A stretch of 6,517 bases of DNA from GCA-2726245 sp035513655 (GTDB lineage Bacteria > Planctomycetota > Planctomycetia > Pirellulales > Pirellulaceae): NCBI GenBank assembly GCA_035513655.1, contig DATKBV010000256.1:1-6517 (forward strand), in the 5' to 3' direction. The notes beneath the pieces are model-generated. The model did not search any database and was not told where the DNA came from. It was given only the letters and a program-made list of their open reading frames with translations. A program made the translations under genes and the position numbers. Below, in pieces: positions 1-6,172 of this stretch; within the stretch, counting starts at the first letter, position 1; each line of letters starts with the position of its first letter.

Positions 1-109
1 CGAAAAGTCCCGAGAGAAATGTTGCCGTGATGCCTCTCCGCCAGATGGAGAATCCACTGGGGGCGATTGTCGGGCTGTCCGGAGTCGAAGATTGGGGCGG
101 ATGCGACAT
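1..109 (-). CDS. N-terminal fragment of a probable DUF502-like membrane protein (runs off the left edge)
   Basis: An open frame starts at an ATG (complement of 107-109) and stays open for 36 codons to the window edge. The first 20 or so residues are polar and rich in Pro, Ser and Thr, beginning MSHPPQSSTPDSPTIAP. Then come a basic patch (WRRG, residues 23-26) and the start of a hydrophobic stretch reading ITATFLSGLF. A disordered head, then Arg-Arg, then a Gly-containing first membrane helix resembles the N-terminus of DUF502 family proteins, which is remembered rather than searched. A Shine-Dalgarno-like AAGGA lies 4 nt before the ATG (complement of 114-118), which supports this start. The gene lies 171 nt downstream of the response regulator on the same strand, so it may be co-transcribed or have its own promoter. 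Only 36 residues are visible, so the family name is tentative; a start codon, a ribosome site and an open frame are what is actually seen. Confidence 0.45.
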   Translation of the reverse strand, partial: MSHPPQSSTPDSPTIAPSGFSIWRRGITATFLSGLF

Positions 110-151
110 GATGTCCTTGGTTAGTTATGTGGGGTATGGCCAAGTCCGGTC

Positions 152-167
152 ACAGTCGTGCGACTGT
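152..167. repeat. Perfect 7-bp-arm dyad between the response regulator and the next gene
   Basis: The sequence ACAGTCG-TG-CGACTGT has two perfectly complementary 7-bp arms separated by 2 bases. It sits 42 nt before the start codon of the leftmost gene and 113 nt after the response-regulator stop. The near-zero spacer suits a binding site for a dimeric regulator better than an RNA hairpin. No T-run follows on the minus strand, so it is not a standard intrinsic terminator. The protein that would bind it is unknown; the NarL-type regulator encoded next door is one candidate. Confidence 0.35.
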
Positions 168-226
168 TCATTCCAATTGGTATTCCGGTTTTCGAAGAGC
201 AATCGTCGCAACGAGTGATCGTTGTT

Positions 227-243
227 CGGTGCTTTTGCCACCG
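227..243 (-). terminator. Weak candidate stem-loop after the response regulator
   Basis: On the minus strand CGGTG pairs with CACCG around a 7-nt loop (GCAAAAG), 37 nt past the response-regulator stop. The stem is only 5 bp and no T-run follows, so intrinsic termination here is doubtful. It is the best hairpin seen immediately after the three-gene unit. The rest of the 171-nt gap shows no gene. Confidence 0.2.
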
Positions 244-280
244 CACTCCGGGGGTCCGCCCGCCGCACATCGAGAAAAGG

Positions 281-943
281 TCAGCCATTCTCCAGCACCC
301 ATTGAACGGCGCAGCGGTTGAGTTCGGCGCTGTTGGCGAGGTTGAGTTTGAGCTTGAGCTTCTCGCGATAGGTGTCGATCGTGTGGACGCTCAGATGCAG
401 TTGTCTGGCGATGCCGCTGGTGGTTTGACCCTGGCCGATCAGAGTCAACACTTCCAGTTCGCGGTCCGAGAGGCTTTCGATGGGGGACTTGCCGGGTTCG
501 ATCATGCCACCAATTCGGCTCTTGAGGATGCGATCAGTCATTGCAGGACTAATGTAAGTCTTTCCCGCGAGCACAATGTGGATGGCGTCGATCAGAGTTT
601 CGCGGGCGGTTTGTTTGTTGAGGTAACCCAACGCCCCGGCTTGCAGCGAACGCTCCGCGTAGACCGATTCGTCGTACATCGAATTGACCAGCATTTTCAT
701 CTTGGGATGGCTCCCGCGGATTTGCTTGATCAGGTCGATGCCGTGGCCTGTCTTGAGCGAGATATCGATGATCACCAGATCGGGATTCAACTCGCTCACG
801 AGTCGCAACGCCTCAGCCACGTCGTCGGCTTCACCGCAAACAGCGAGATCAGGTGCGTTGCAAATCTGAGTGGTCAGCCCTTCGCGCATCATCGGATGGT
901 CGTCAACAATCAGAATCCGGGCGGGAGTTTTTGCTCTAGTCAT
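281..943 (-). CDS. NarL/FixJ-family response regulator (REC + LuxR-type HTH)
   Basis: This is a 220-aa two-component regulator that accepts phosphate from a histidine kinase and binds DNA. The receiver domain spans about residues 8-125. It has the acidic pair Asp14-Asp15 (ILIVDDHP), the phospho-acceptor Asp60 (VIIDISL), the switch Ser88 (LVNSMYD) and the conserved Lys110 (GYLNKQ). The LuxR-type helix-turn-helix covers about 154-215, with LSDRELEVL, GIARQLHLS and the recognition helix around VHTIDTYREKL. Length and order match the family. Its ATG overlaps the TGA of the upstream kinase (shared ATGA at 940-943), so the two are translationally coupled and almost certainly cognate. No ordinary Shine-Dalgarno precedes it; instead a 12-base G run ends 9 nt before the ATG and could pair with the anti-SD through G-U wobble. 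Target genes cannot be read from the window; autoregulation or control of the adjacent membrane gene is possible. The paralogue name is not assigned. Confidence 0.95.
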   Translation of the reverse strand: MTRAKTPARILIVDDHPMMREGLTTQICNAPDLAVCGEADDVAEALRLVSELNPDLVIIDISLKTGHGIDLIKQIRGSHPKMKMLVNSMYDESVYAERSLQAGALGYLNKQTARETLIDAIHIVLAGKTYISPAMTDRILKSRIGGMIEPGKSPIESLSDRELEVLTLIGQGQTTSGIARQLHLSVHTIDTYREKLKLKLNLANSAELNRCAVQWVLENG

Positions 944-2601
944 CGTAAGTTACCCCCCCCCCCCAGAAACACTCTGCAGGTTACCAACGTGCCGCCGGTT
1001 TCGACAGGGCTGACCTTCAAGCTGGCTCCAATCAAACTGGCACGGTAGAGCATTGTTTTCAAGCCCAATCCCCGGGTTTGTTCCGTCACATCGAAACCGG
1101 TTCCATCGTCGGCGACCTGGAGAATGGGCTGGCCGTTGTCGGATTCCAGAGCGATCAGGATATGCTCCGGTTGGCCATGCTTCAGCGCGTTTGTAATTGA
1201 TTCTTGCGCAATGCGGAAAAGATGTGTGCTGGTCGAGTTATCGGAAATCTCGACGGGTTGTTCGCACTTGAACGCACAGGTGACTCCCGCTAATTCTTCG
1301 GTTCTGAGCGCAAGTTCGCGCAGTGCATCCATTAACCCTTGAGTGTCAATCCTCACCGGGACCAGTCCCCTGGCGATGGCATGCACATCCTGATGCGTTC
1401 GTGCGATTCCGTTCACGACTTTTATCGCGAGTTCGCGAAGTCGCGACGCTTGAGGGTCGTCCGACTTGTCGGTTGTCCTGGAAAGATTCTCGAGGAGCGT
1501 CTCCGCCAACATTCCCAGTCCGGCCAGTTCCTGTTGTACGCTGTCGTGGAGATCCTGCCCGATTCGTCGCTGCTCGTTTTCGGCGATGCCGAGTACTTCG
1601 CGCTGGAGTTTCTTGCGCTCCGTGATGTCGCGGTGGATCGAGACGAAATTCGTGCGGTGGCCCTTGGAGTTGAAAAGCGGTGTGATGTACAGTTCGGCAG
1701 CGTACGGCGTGCTGTCCTTGCGGTAGTTAATCAATTCGCACAGAACGGGACGACCGGCAGCCAATTCGCGCTTCATATGACTCAGCGTCCGTCTGTCAGT
1801 CTGCTCGCCTTGCAGGACACGCGGGCTTTGGCCGATCAGTTCGTCCGCCGTGTAGCCAGTGATGCGGCACATCGCCTCGTTGACGAACCTGATGCGCGGT
1901 CCCGGCCAATCCAACTCGTCGTCGGTAATCACGATGCCTTCCGCGAGGTGCGAGACGGCTGCGGCCAGCAACTGGACTTCGTGCGTCTGTTCGGCGACCC
2001 GCTGTTCCAGTGTGTCAGTCAGATCGCGGAGTGCCGACTGTGCCGCTTGCTGCTGTGTGACGTCAATCAGTGCAGTGCGAGACTGCCGCTGGAGCTCGGC
2101 TTCCTGCGCGATGCTTTCGAGACGCACAACCATCGGCGTTCCATCCGACTTGTGCATGTTCACATCGCAAATCTGCCTGGCGTTGCCGGAGAAGACTGAC
2201 TTCCGGTGCAGGAAAAAGTCGTCCTGGGCATCGTTGTCAATCCACGTGGAGAGGTTCGCGCCGATCAGGCTCTTTCGCTCCACATCCAGAAACGTCGCTG
2301 CCGTCAAGTTCGCTTCGAGAATGCGACCGTCCTTGTCCAGCGTGACGTAACTGACCGGGGCAAAATCGTACAGATCGGAGAAGCGGTCACGCGAGTCAGC
2401 CAGTTCGAGTTGAGACTGGCGAAGTTCTTCGTTCTGGATCTCCAACTCAATCTGGTAGACGTTCAGTTCGTAGACCAGCGCCTGCACGTCCGCTGTCGGC
2501 ATGGTTGGCATGACCGCCGATTTTGCATGGAGCAACATTTCCGCCCGCTGACGAAGCGTTTTGGCTTCCGTCGACTGACTGCTCGTTTGCTGTTTGGCCA
2601 T
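940..2601 (-). CDS. Soluble double-PAS sensor histidine kinase of the NarL type (HisKA_3 + HATPase_c)
   Basis: This 553-aa protein phosphorylates itself on histidine and should pass phosphate to the regulator encoded by the overlapping next gene. An N-terminal coiled segment (about 37-72) carries the motif VYQIELEIQNEELRQSQ, which often precedes the first PAS in such proteins. PAS1 spans about 73-180 (DLYDFAPVSYVTLD) and PAS2 about 205-330, ending in the S-box HRDITERKK. The HisKA_3 dimerisation region (about 332-410) has RRIGQDLHDSVQQELAG with phospho-acceptor His352. The ATPase domain has the N-box IAQESITNALKHG (465-477) and the G-boxes VADDGTGFD (496-504) and GLGLKTM (511-517). No membrane helix or signal peptide is visible, so it is cytoplasmic. 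PAS2 has GQSPRVLQG where photoactive LOV domains have a cysteine, so it is not a blue-light flavin sensor of that kind. The ATG lies 25 nt after the CheB/CheR stop without a clear Shine-Dalgarno, implying coupling to that gene. The signal is unknown. Confidence 0.95.
   Translation of the reverse strand: MAKQQTSSQSTEAKTLRQRAEMLLHAKSAVMPTMPTADVQALVYELNVYQIELEIQNEELRQSQLELADSRDRFSDLYDFAPVSYVTLDKDGRILEANLTAATFLDVERKSLIGANLSTWIDNDAQDDFFLHRKSVFSGNARQICDVNMHKSDGTPMVVRLESIAQEAELQRQSRTALIDVTQQQAAQSALRDLTDTLEQRVAEQTHEVQLLAAAVSHLAEGIVITDDELDWPGPRIRFVNEAMCRITGYTADELIGQSPRVLQGEQTDRRTLSHMKRELAAGRPVLCELINYRKDSTPYAAELYITPLFNSKGHRTNFVSIHRDITERKKLQREVLGIAENEQRRIGQDLHDSVQQELAGLGMLAETLLENLSRTTDKSDDPQASRLRELAIKVVNGIARTHQDVHAIARGLVPVRIDTQGLMDALRELALRTEELAGVTCAFKCEQPVEISDNSTSTHLFRIAQESITNALKHGQPEHILIALESDNGQPILQVADDGTGFDVTEQTRGLGLKTMLYRASLIGASLKVSPVETGGTLVTCRVFLGGGGNLR
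953..964 (-). repeat. G12 homopolymer at the kinase/regulator junction
   Basis: On the coding strand twelve consecutive G encode most of the Gly-Gly-Gly-Gly near the kinase C-terminus, followed by TAACTTACG and the regulator ATG. Runs this long are prone to slippage. One G more would end the kinase at TAA, 6 nt before the regulator start. One G fewer would replace the last residues with GVTYDD and end at a TAG just inside the regulator gene. The kinase ATPase fold is complete before the run, so the likely effect is on translational coupling rather than catalysis. A sequencing or assembly length error is also possible. Confidence 0.85.
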
Positions 2602-2626
2602 CAGTGTTGTTTCTAGCTTGCCGGAT

Positions 2627-5600
2627 TCATGTGATGCGCTTCTCGGTGACGTCTTCCATGGCCAACAGGATCATTCCGGGCAGACCCTGCTCACGCTCCA
2701 GGCGGCGTGCGTTTAACAACAGGACTTTCCGTCCGACATTGGGGAATTCGTGATCCACCTCGAAGTTCTCGAACGCCGAGTTTTGGGGCAGAATACTTTC
2801 CAGCAACTCCCCGAGTTCAGGAATGTTCCATTCTCCTTCGCCAGACTTCGCGATCAGCGCGCCCACGATCTGCGTCGGCCGGACTCGAAACGTCGCACAG
2901 AAAGAGCGGTTCGCCATGACCACGCGATGCTCTTTGTCGAGGACCAACAGCGGGTGGCGGACCGTGGTGACGATGCTCTCGAACAAGCCGTGCAGCGTTT
3001 TTTCCACTTCCTTCACTTGTCGCAGGTTGATGAACGTAATCACCACTCCGTCAATCACGTTTTCGGACGTCCGATAAGGCATGATCCGCATGAGATAGGC
3101 GCCGCCGTCTTTCGTGCCGACCTCACGTTCACGAAACACCAGCGTCTTCAGCACCTGGACGCAATCGGTCGTGAGTTCGTTGTATTCCAGGTTCGAGGCC
3201 AGGTCGGAAATCGGGCGGCCCACGTCCGTTGGCCGCAGCATCACTAACTCCGTGGCCTGTTCGGTAAATCGTTTGATGTTCAGCTCGTTATCCAGGAAGA
3301 CCGTGGCGATGTCGGTGCTGTTGAGCAGGTTCTGCATGTCGTCATTGGACTGCGACAGGTCATCCATCTTGGATTCCAGTTCGACATTGACCGTGGTCAG
3401 CTCCTCGTTCAGCGATTGCATTTCTTCCTTCGAGGTTTCCAGCTCTTCATTGCTGCTTTGCAGTTCCTCGTTGGTCGATTGCAGCTCCTCGTTGCTGGAG
3501 GTCAATTCTTCGTTCGACGTTTCCAGTTCTTCGAGCGTCGTCTGGTGCGATTCCCGCATGTGCTGAAGTTCCCGCTCCAACTGTTCAATTCGATCGTCGT
3601 CACGTGGCTTCGTGCGTTGCCGCTTTGCCTTGACAGGCGCGGCTCGCGAACTGGGGCGGAAGGTGACCAGCAATAAACCTCGGACAGTCTCCGGATTATC
3701 GAGCCTGGCCACTGACAAGTCGATCTGCACAGAATCGCCATTGGACTTGACGCGGATATCTTCGCGGACGACCTCTTTGCCTTTTGTGGCACACTGACGC
3801 AGGGCCGCTGCCAGATCGATCTGAAGCCCCTCGCGGGCCATCTCCAGCACATTGCTGCGCGGTCGTCCCTCTGACAGTTCCAGATATGCGCCCGTTCGGC
3901 CGTGGATATAGATGATGTCGCCGCGATCGTTCACCACCACGCTCGCCGGCGCGAATCGGCCCAGCAACAAACGTTCGAGAACATTCGAGATATGCGGCTC
4001 CCTGACAGTCGGTGCGGACACCGTCGCCGGTGTCTGGTCTCCGCCTCGCGTCAGCGGTTGGGCGGGCATCTCCGGTAGTGCGCGCATGGCCGTGGCGCAT
4101 TCTTTACGGCGGAAGATCCTCCAGTGTTTGTCGAGCGGTTCGAACAGGTCGGTGAACGAGCCGATCGTCTCGGAAGAACCCAGAAACAACAGGCCGCCGG
4201 GTTTCAGAGCGTAATGAAAGATCGGCAACAGCTTCTTCTGCAGGTCGGCGTTGAGATAAATCAGCAGATTGCGGCAGACAAGCAAATCGAGTTTCGTGAA
4301 GGGGGGGTCTTTGATGACGTTCTGCTGCGCGAAAACGGTCATCTCGCGGATCTCTTTGCGGATGCGAAACGTACTGTCGTCGCGGGTGAAATAGCGGTCC
4401 AGCCGCTGGGGCGAAACATCCACGGCGATGCCCGCAGCATACTGTCCCGCGCGGGCCGTCTCGATGGCTTGCAAGTCGAGATCCGTGCCGAAAATCTGCA
4501 CGCCAGGATGTCGCTTGTTCTGCTCCATGCATTCGCGCAGCGTGATGGCCAGGCTGAACACTTCTTCGCCCGTCGCACAACCGGGGAGCCACGCCCGCAA
4601 AGAGTAATCATCAGCCCGCGAACTCATCAATTGCTTGATTGACTCAGCCAGCGAGTCCCAGGCATCCGGATCGCGAAAGAAGCTCGTGACGCTGATCAAC
4701 AGCTCCTTGAACAGGATGTCGATCTCGTGCGGGTTCTCCTGCAGTAAGCGGACGTACGCATTGGGCTTTTCGATTTGATGCACGTTCATCCGCCGTTCGA
4801 TGCGGCGGCGGAGCGTGTTGGGTTTGTATGAGGAGAAGTCGTGGCCCGTGCGGCCGCGCAACAGAACGAAGATCTTCTGCATCGGCTCGGGGGGTACGGT
4901 CGGCAGTTCGGCGGCAACGGCCGCGCCTTGCAGGTACGCCCCTTGGGCGTACGCGACCAGTTGTTTCGGCATGGCGGCCGGTGCCAATATGTAATCGGCC
5001 TGTCCCGTAGCGATTGCACTGGAAGGCATCCCGGCATACTTCGCCGACTGCGGCTGCTCGACCATGGCCATCCCGGATGCTCCCTTGATTGCTTTTAATC
5101 CGAGGGTTCCATCTGTGCCGGTACCTGACAGAACAATGCAGATGGCCTGTTCCTGTTGATCTTCGGCGAGCGAGCGGAAGAAGTAATCAATCGGCAACTT
5201 GGGGGATGTCGCATCGCCCGTTTCCATGCGATGCAGCGTACGGTTCAGAATTGCCAAGTGTCCACCCGACGGCCCCACGTAGACGTGATTCGGCTCGACC
5301 TTCAATCCATCGGCCGCTTCGACCACCGGCATCGCGGTCTTTTTGCCGAGCAGTTCCGGTAGCAAACTGATATGCCCCGGATGAAGATGCGTCACCACGA
5401 CAAACGCTATGCCCGTATCGGTTGGCATATTGGTCAGAAACTCTTCCATCGCTTCCAAACCACCCGCCGACGCGCCGATTCCGACGATCGGGAAGACCGG
5501 CTTGACTGACTCAGTCTCTGCGGGCAACCGGGTTAGGCTCGTGTTCTTCAACGCGGGACGCTTCCGAACTGTCTTCGACTTCTCCGCACCGTCTGTGCTG

Positions 5601-5674
5601 CTGGGCGCAGGGGTGTTTGAGTCCGTTGACTTCGTGTTGTCCGCCTTTCGCTGAGTCGTCTTCTTTTTGGGCAT
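2627..5674 (-). CDS. CheB methylesterase - CheR methyltransferase fusion with coiled coil and PAS domains
   Basis: This 1015-aa bifunctional protein should add methyl groups to glutamates of a partner using S-adenosylmethionine, and remove them. Residues 1-60 form a basic, low-complexity tail where free-standing CheB would have a receiver domain. The CheB catalytic domain (about 61-245) keeps the triad: Ser69 in GIGASAGG, His96 in VVTHLHPGH and Asp188 in SGTGTDGT. The CheR N-domain (about 263-330, TLRRRIERRM) is followed by the SAM-binding domain (about 331-525) with ISVTSFFRD, WLPGCATGEEVFSLAI, FGTDLD and CRNLLIYLN. A PAS-like region (about 565-672), a long coiled coil (about 693-785), a PAS domain (about 785-890) and a last PAS (about 895-1012) ending in MEDVTEKR complete it. 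Many relatives continue into a kinase; this one stops and the kinase is the next gene, 25 nt on. No membrane helix is seen. It is the first gene of the unit. The missing receiver means CheB is probably controlled by the PAS/coiled-coil half. No chemoreceptor is visible as substrate. Confidence 0.95.
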   Translation of the reverse strand: MPKKKTTQRKADNTKSTDSNTPAPSSTDGAEKSKTVRKRPALKNTSLTRLPAETESVKPVFPIVGIGASAGGLEAMEEFLTNMPTDTGIAFVVVTHLHPGHISLLPELLGKKTAMPVVEAADGLKVEPNHVYVGPSGGHLAILNRTLHRMETGDATSPKLPIDYFFRSLAEDQQEQAICIVLSGTGTDGTLGLKAIKGASGMAMVEQPQSAKYAGMPSSAIATGQADYILAPAAMPKQLVAYAQGAYLQGAAVAAELPTVPPEPMQKIFVLLRGRTGHDFSSYKPNTLRRRIERRMNVHQIEKPNAYVRLLQENPHEIDILFKELLISVTSFFRDPDAWDSLAESIKQLMSSRADDYSLRAWLPGCATGEEVFSLAITLRECMEQNKRHPGVQIFGTDLDLQAIETARAGQYAAGIAVDVSPQRLDRYFTRDDSTFRIRKEIREMTVFAQQNVIKDPPFTKLDLLVCRNLLIYLNADLQKKLLPIFHYALKPGGLLFLGSSETIGSFTDLFEPLDKHWRIFRRKECATAMRALPEMPAQPLTRGGDQTPATVSAPTVREPHISNVLERLLLGRFAPASVVVNDRGDIIYIHGRTGAYLELSEGRPRSNVLEMAREGLQIDLAAALRQCATKGKEVVREDIRVKSNGDSVQIDLSVARLDNPETVRGLLLVTFRPSSRAAPVKAKRQRTKPRDDDRIEQLERELQHMRESHQTTLEELETSNEELTSSNEELQSTNEELQSSNEELETSKEEMQSLNEELTTVNVELESKMDDLSQSNDDMQNLLNSTDIATVFLDNELNIKRFTEQATELVMLRPTDVGRPISDLASNLEYNELTTDCVQVLKTLVFREREVGTKDGGAYLMRIMPYRTSENVIDGVVITFINLRQVKEVEKTLHGLFESIVTTVRHPLLVLDKEHRVVMANRSFCATFRVRPTQIVGALIAKSGEGEWNIPELGELLESILPQNSAFENFEVDHEFPNVGRKVLLLNARRLEREQGLPGMILLAMEDVTEKRIT
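3326..3535 (-). repeat. Ten-heptad NEEL-type repeat inside the CheB/CheR protein (21-nt period)
   Basis: Residues 714-783 read as ten consecutive seven-residue units, among them LEELETS, NEELTSS, NEELQST, NEELQSS, NEELETS and NEELTTV, fading to MDDLSQS and NDDMQNL. Leucine or methionine at a fixed position and the acidic flanks indicate a parallel coiled coil joining the enzymatic half to the PAS domains. In DNA the most similar units recur every 21 bases as variants of cagctcctcgtt on the plus strand. Heptads of this type are a known hallmark of CheB/CheR-PAS fusions. The near-identity of units 2-5 makes in-frame gain or loss by recombination conceivable. Confidence 0.85.
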
Positions 5675-5684
5675 AACTTACAAA

Positions 5685-5690
5685 TCCTCG
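5685..5690 (-). promoter_or_regulatory. Ribosome binding site of the CheB/CheR gene
   Basis: CGAGGA on the minus strand lies 10 nt before the ATG at 5672-5674. It is the clearest Shine-Dalgarno in the three-gene unit, and it supports the chosen start. The kinase and regulator downstream lack an ordinary one, consistent with translation entering mainly here. Confidence 0.6.
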
Positions 5691-6100
5691 GGACGCCGTG
5701 GAAGCGTTTCCGCAATCGACTTGCGGCTGATCACGGCTGCGAAAACGGTCTTGTTGCAAAGTCAGATCTTAACGTTGCCCAAGCCTGTGCGAAAGACAAT
5801 TCGGTAAACAGGTCAACAGCATGGTGGAATCCCCTATCCAAAATGCGCAACGCCGCGATTCCCGGATGCCTGTCGGACACTAAATTAAGTCAATCCGGAA
5901 CAGAGTTGAAGCGATTGGCCGGAACCCCAAAGTCGGGCAATTGGTTGAGGAGCGGTGGAATGACATTCGAGCGGCGAAGCGACCGATGGAAGGTCGAGGC
6001 GGCAAGACAGCCTGCGGCGTGTCGTGCCAATCGATCTGCTGATACGCAAGTCGAATCGCCCTGCGAAGCCGAAGAGTTCAACGTCACGGTTCTAAGACTA

Positions 6101-6124
6101 CGGTTAACTGGTTTCTGTTAACCG
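6101..6124. terminator. Perfect 8-bp hairpin, candidate terminator of the small membrane-protein gene
   Basis: CGGTTAAC (6101-6108) and GTTAACCG (6117-6124) are perfectly complementary around an 8-nt loop. The hairpin lies 48 nt past the stop of the membrane-protein gene in its direction of transcription. The following minus-strand bases (TAGTCTTAG) contain only a poor T-run, so termination would be weak; a processing site, an RNA-stability element or a protein-binding dyad are alternatives. Confidence 0.4.
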
Positions 6125-6172
6125 CACAGTTTTAAAGACATGGCTTCGAACTGATTGACTCACCGTTTAACA

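Larger units (their letters stand above)
5675..6172. other. 498-nt gene-free region upstream of the CheB/CheR unit
   Basis: This gap separates the small membrane-protein gene from the CheB/CheR gene, both on the minus strand, and should hold the promoter of the signalling unit. A possible -10 element TAAGAT lies at the complement of 5766-5771, about 90 nt before the CheB/CheR start, but no good -35 sits at the right distance. An inverted pair GGAATC (5826-5831) and GATTCC (5857-5862), 25 nt apart, could be an operator or chance. A hairpin at 6101-6124 is listed separately. A 92-codon plus-strand frame at 5843-6121 and a 65-codon minus-strand frame at 5890-6087 have no ribosome site or recognisable motif and look non-coding. 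No tRNA, CRISPR or insertion sequence is seen. Confidence 0.5.

Noticed and set aside
124..153. Sigma-70-like promoter GTGACC - 18 nt - CATAAC before the leftmost gene
   Set aside because: Each box matches only 4 of 6 consensus bases, and transcription would start within the ribosome site, leaving almost no leader.
158..1048. 296-codon plus-strand open frame antisense to the response regulator
   Set aside because: It lies opposite a regulator with all catalytic residues in place, shows no protein motif and has no ribosome site; it is a complementary-strand shadow in GC-rich coding DNA.
1797..1840. Kinase PAS2 as a LOV blue-light sensor
   Set aside because: The LOV-like stretch reads GQSPRVLQG; the flavin-binding cysteine position is proline (residue 260), as in many ordinary PAS domains.
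1339..2199. 286-codon plus-strand open frame antisense to the kinase
   Set aside because: Same reasoning: the minus strand encodes complete PAS and HisKA_3 domains, and the plus-strand translation has no recognisable domain.
3326..3535. CRISPR or other direct-repeat array
   Set aside because: The 21-nt periodicity has no spacers and is fully explained by coiled-coil heptads in a coding frame.
4302..4308. Seven-G run within the CheR domain
   Set aside because: It encodes the conserved Asp-Pro-Pro of the CheR domain in an intact frame and is too short to stand out as a slippage site.
5843..6121. 92-codon plus-strand frame in the intergenic region
   Set aside because: No Shine-Dalgarno, an unstructured Arg/Ser-rich translation with scattered Cys, and its stop falls inside the 6101-6124 hairpin; probably chance.
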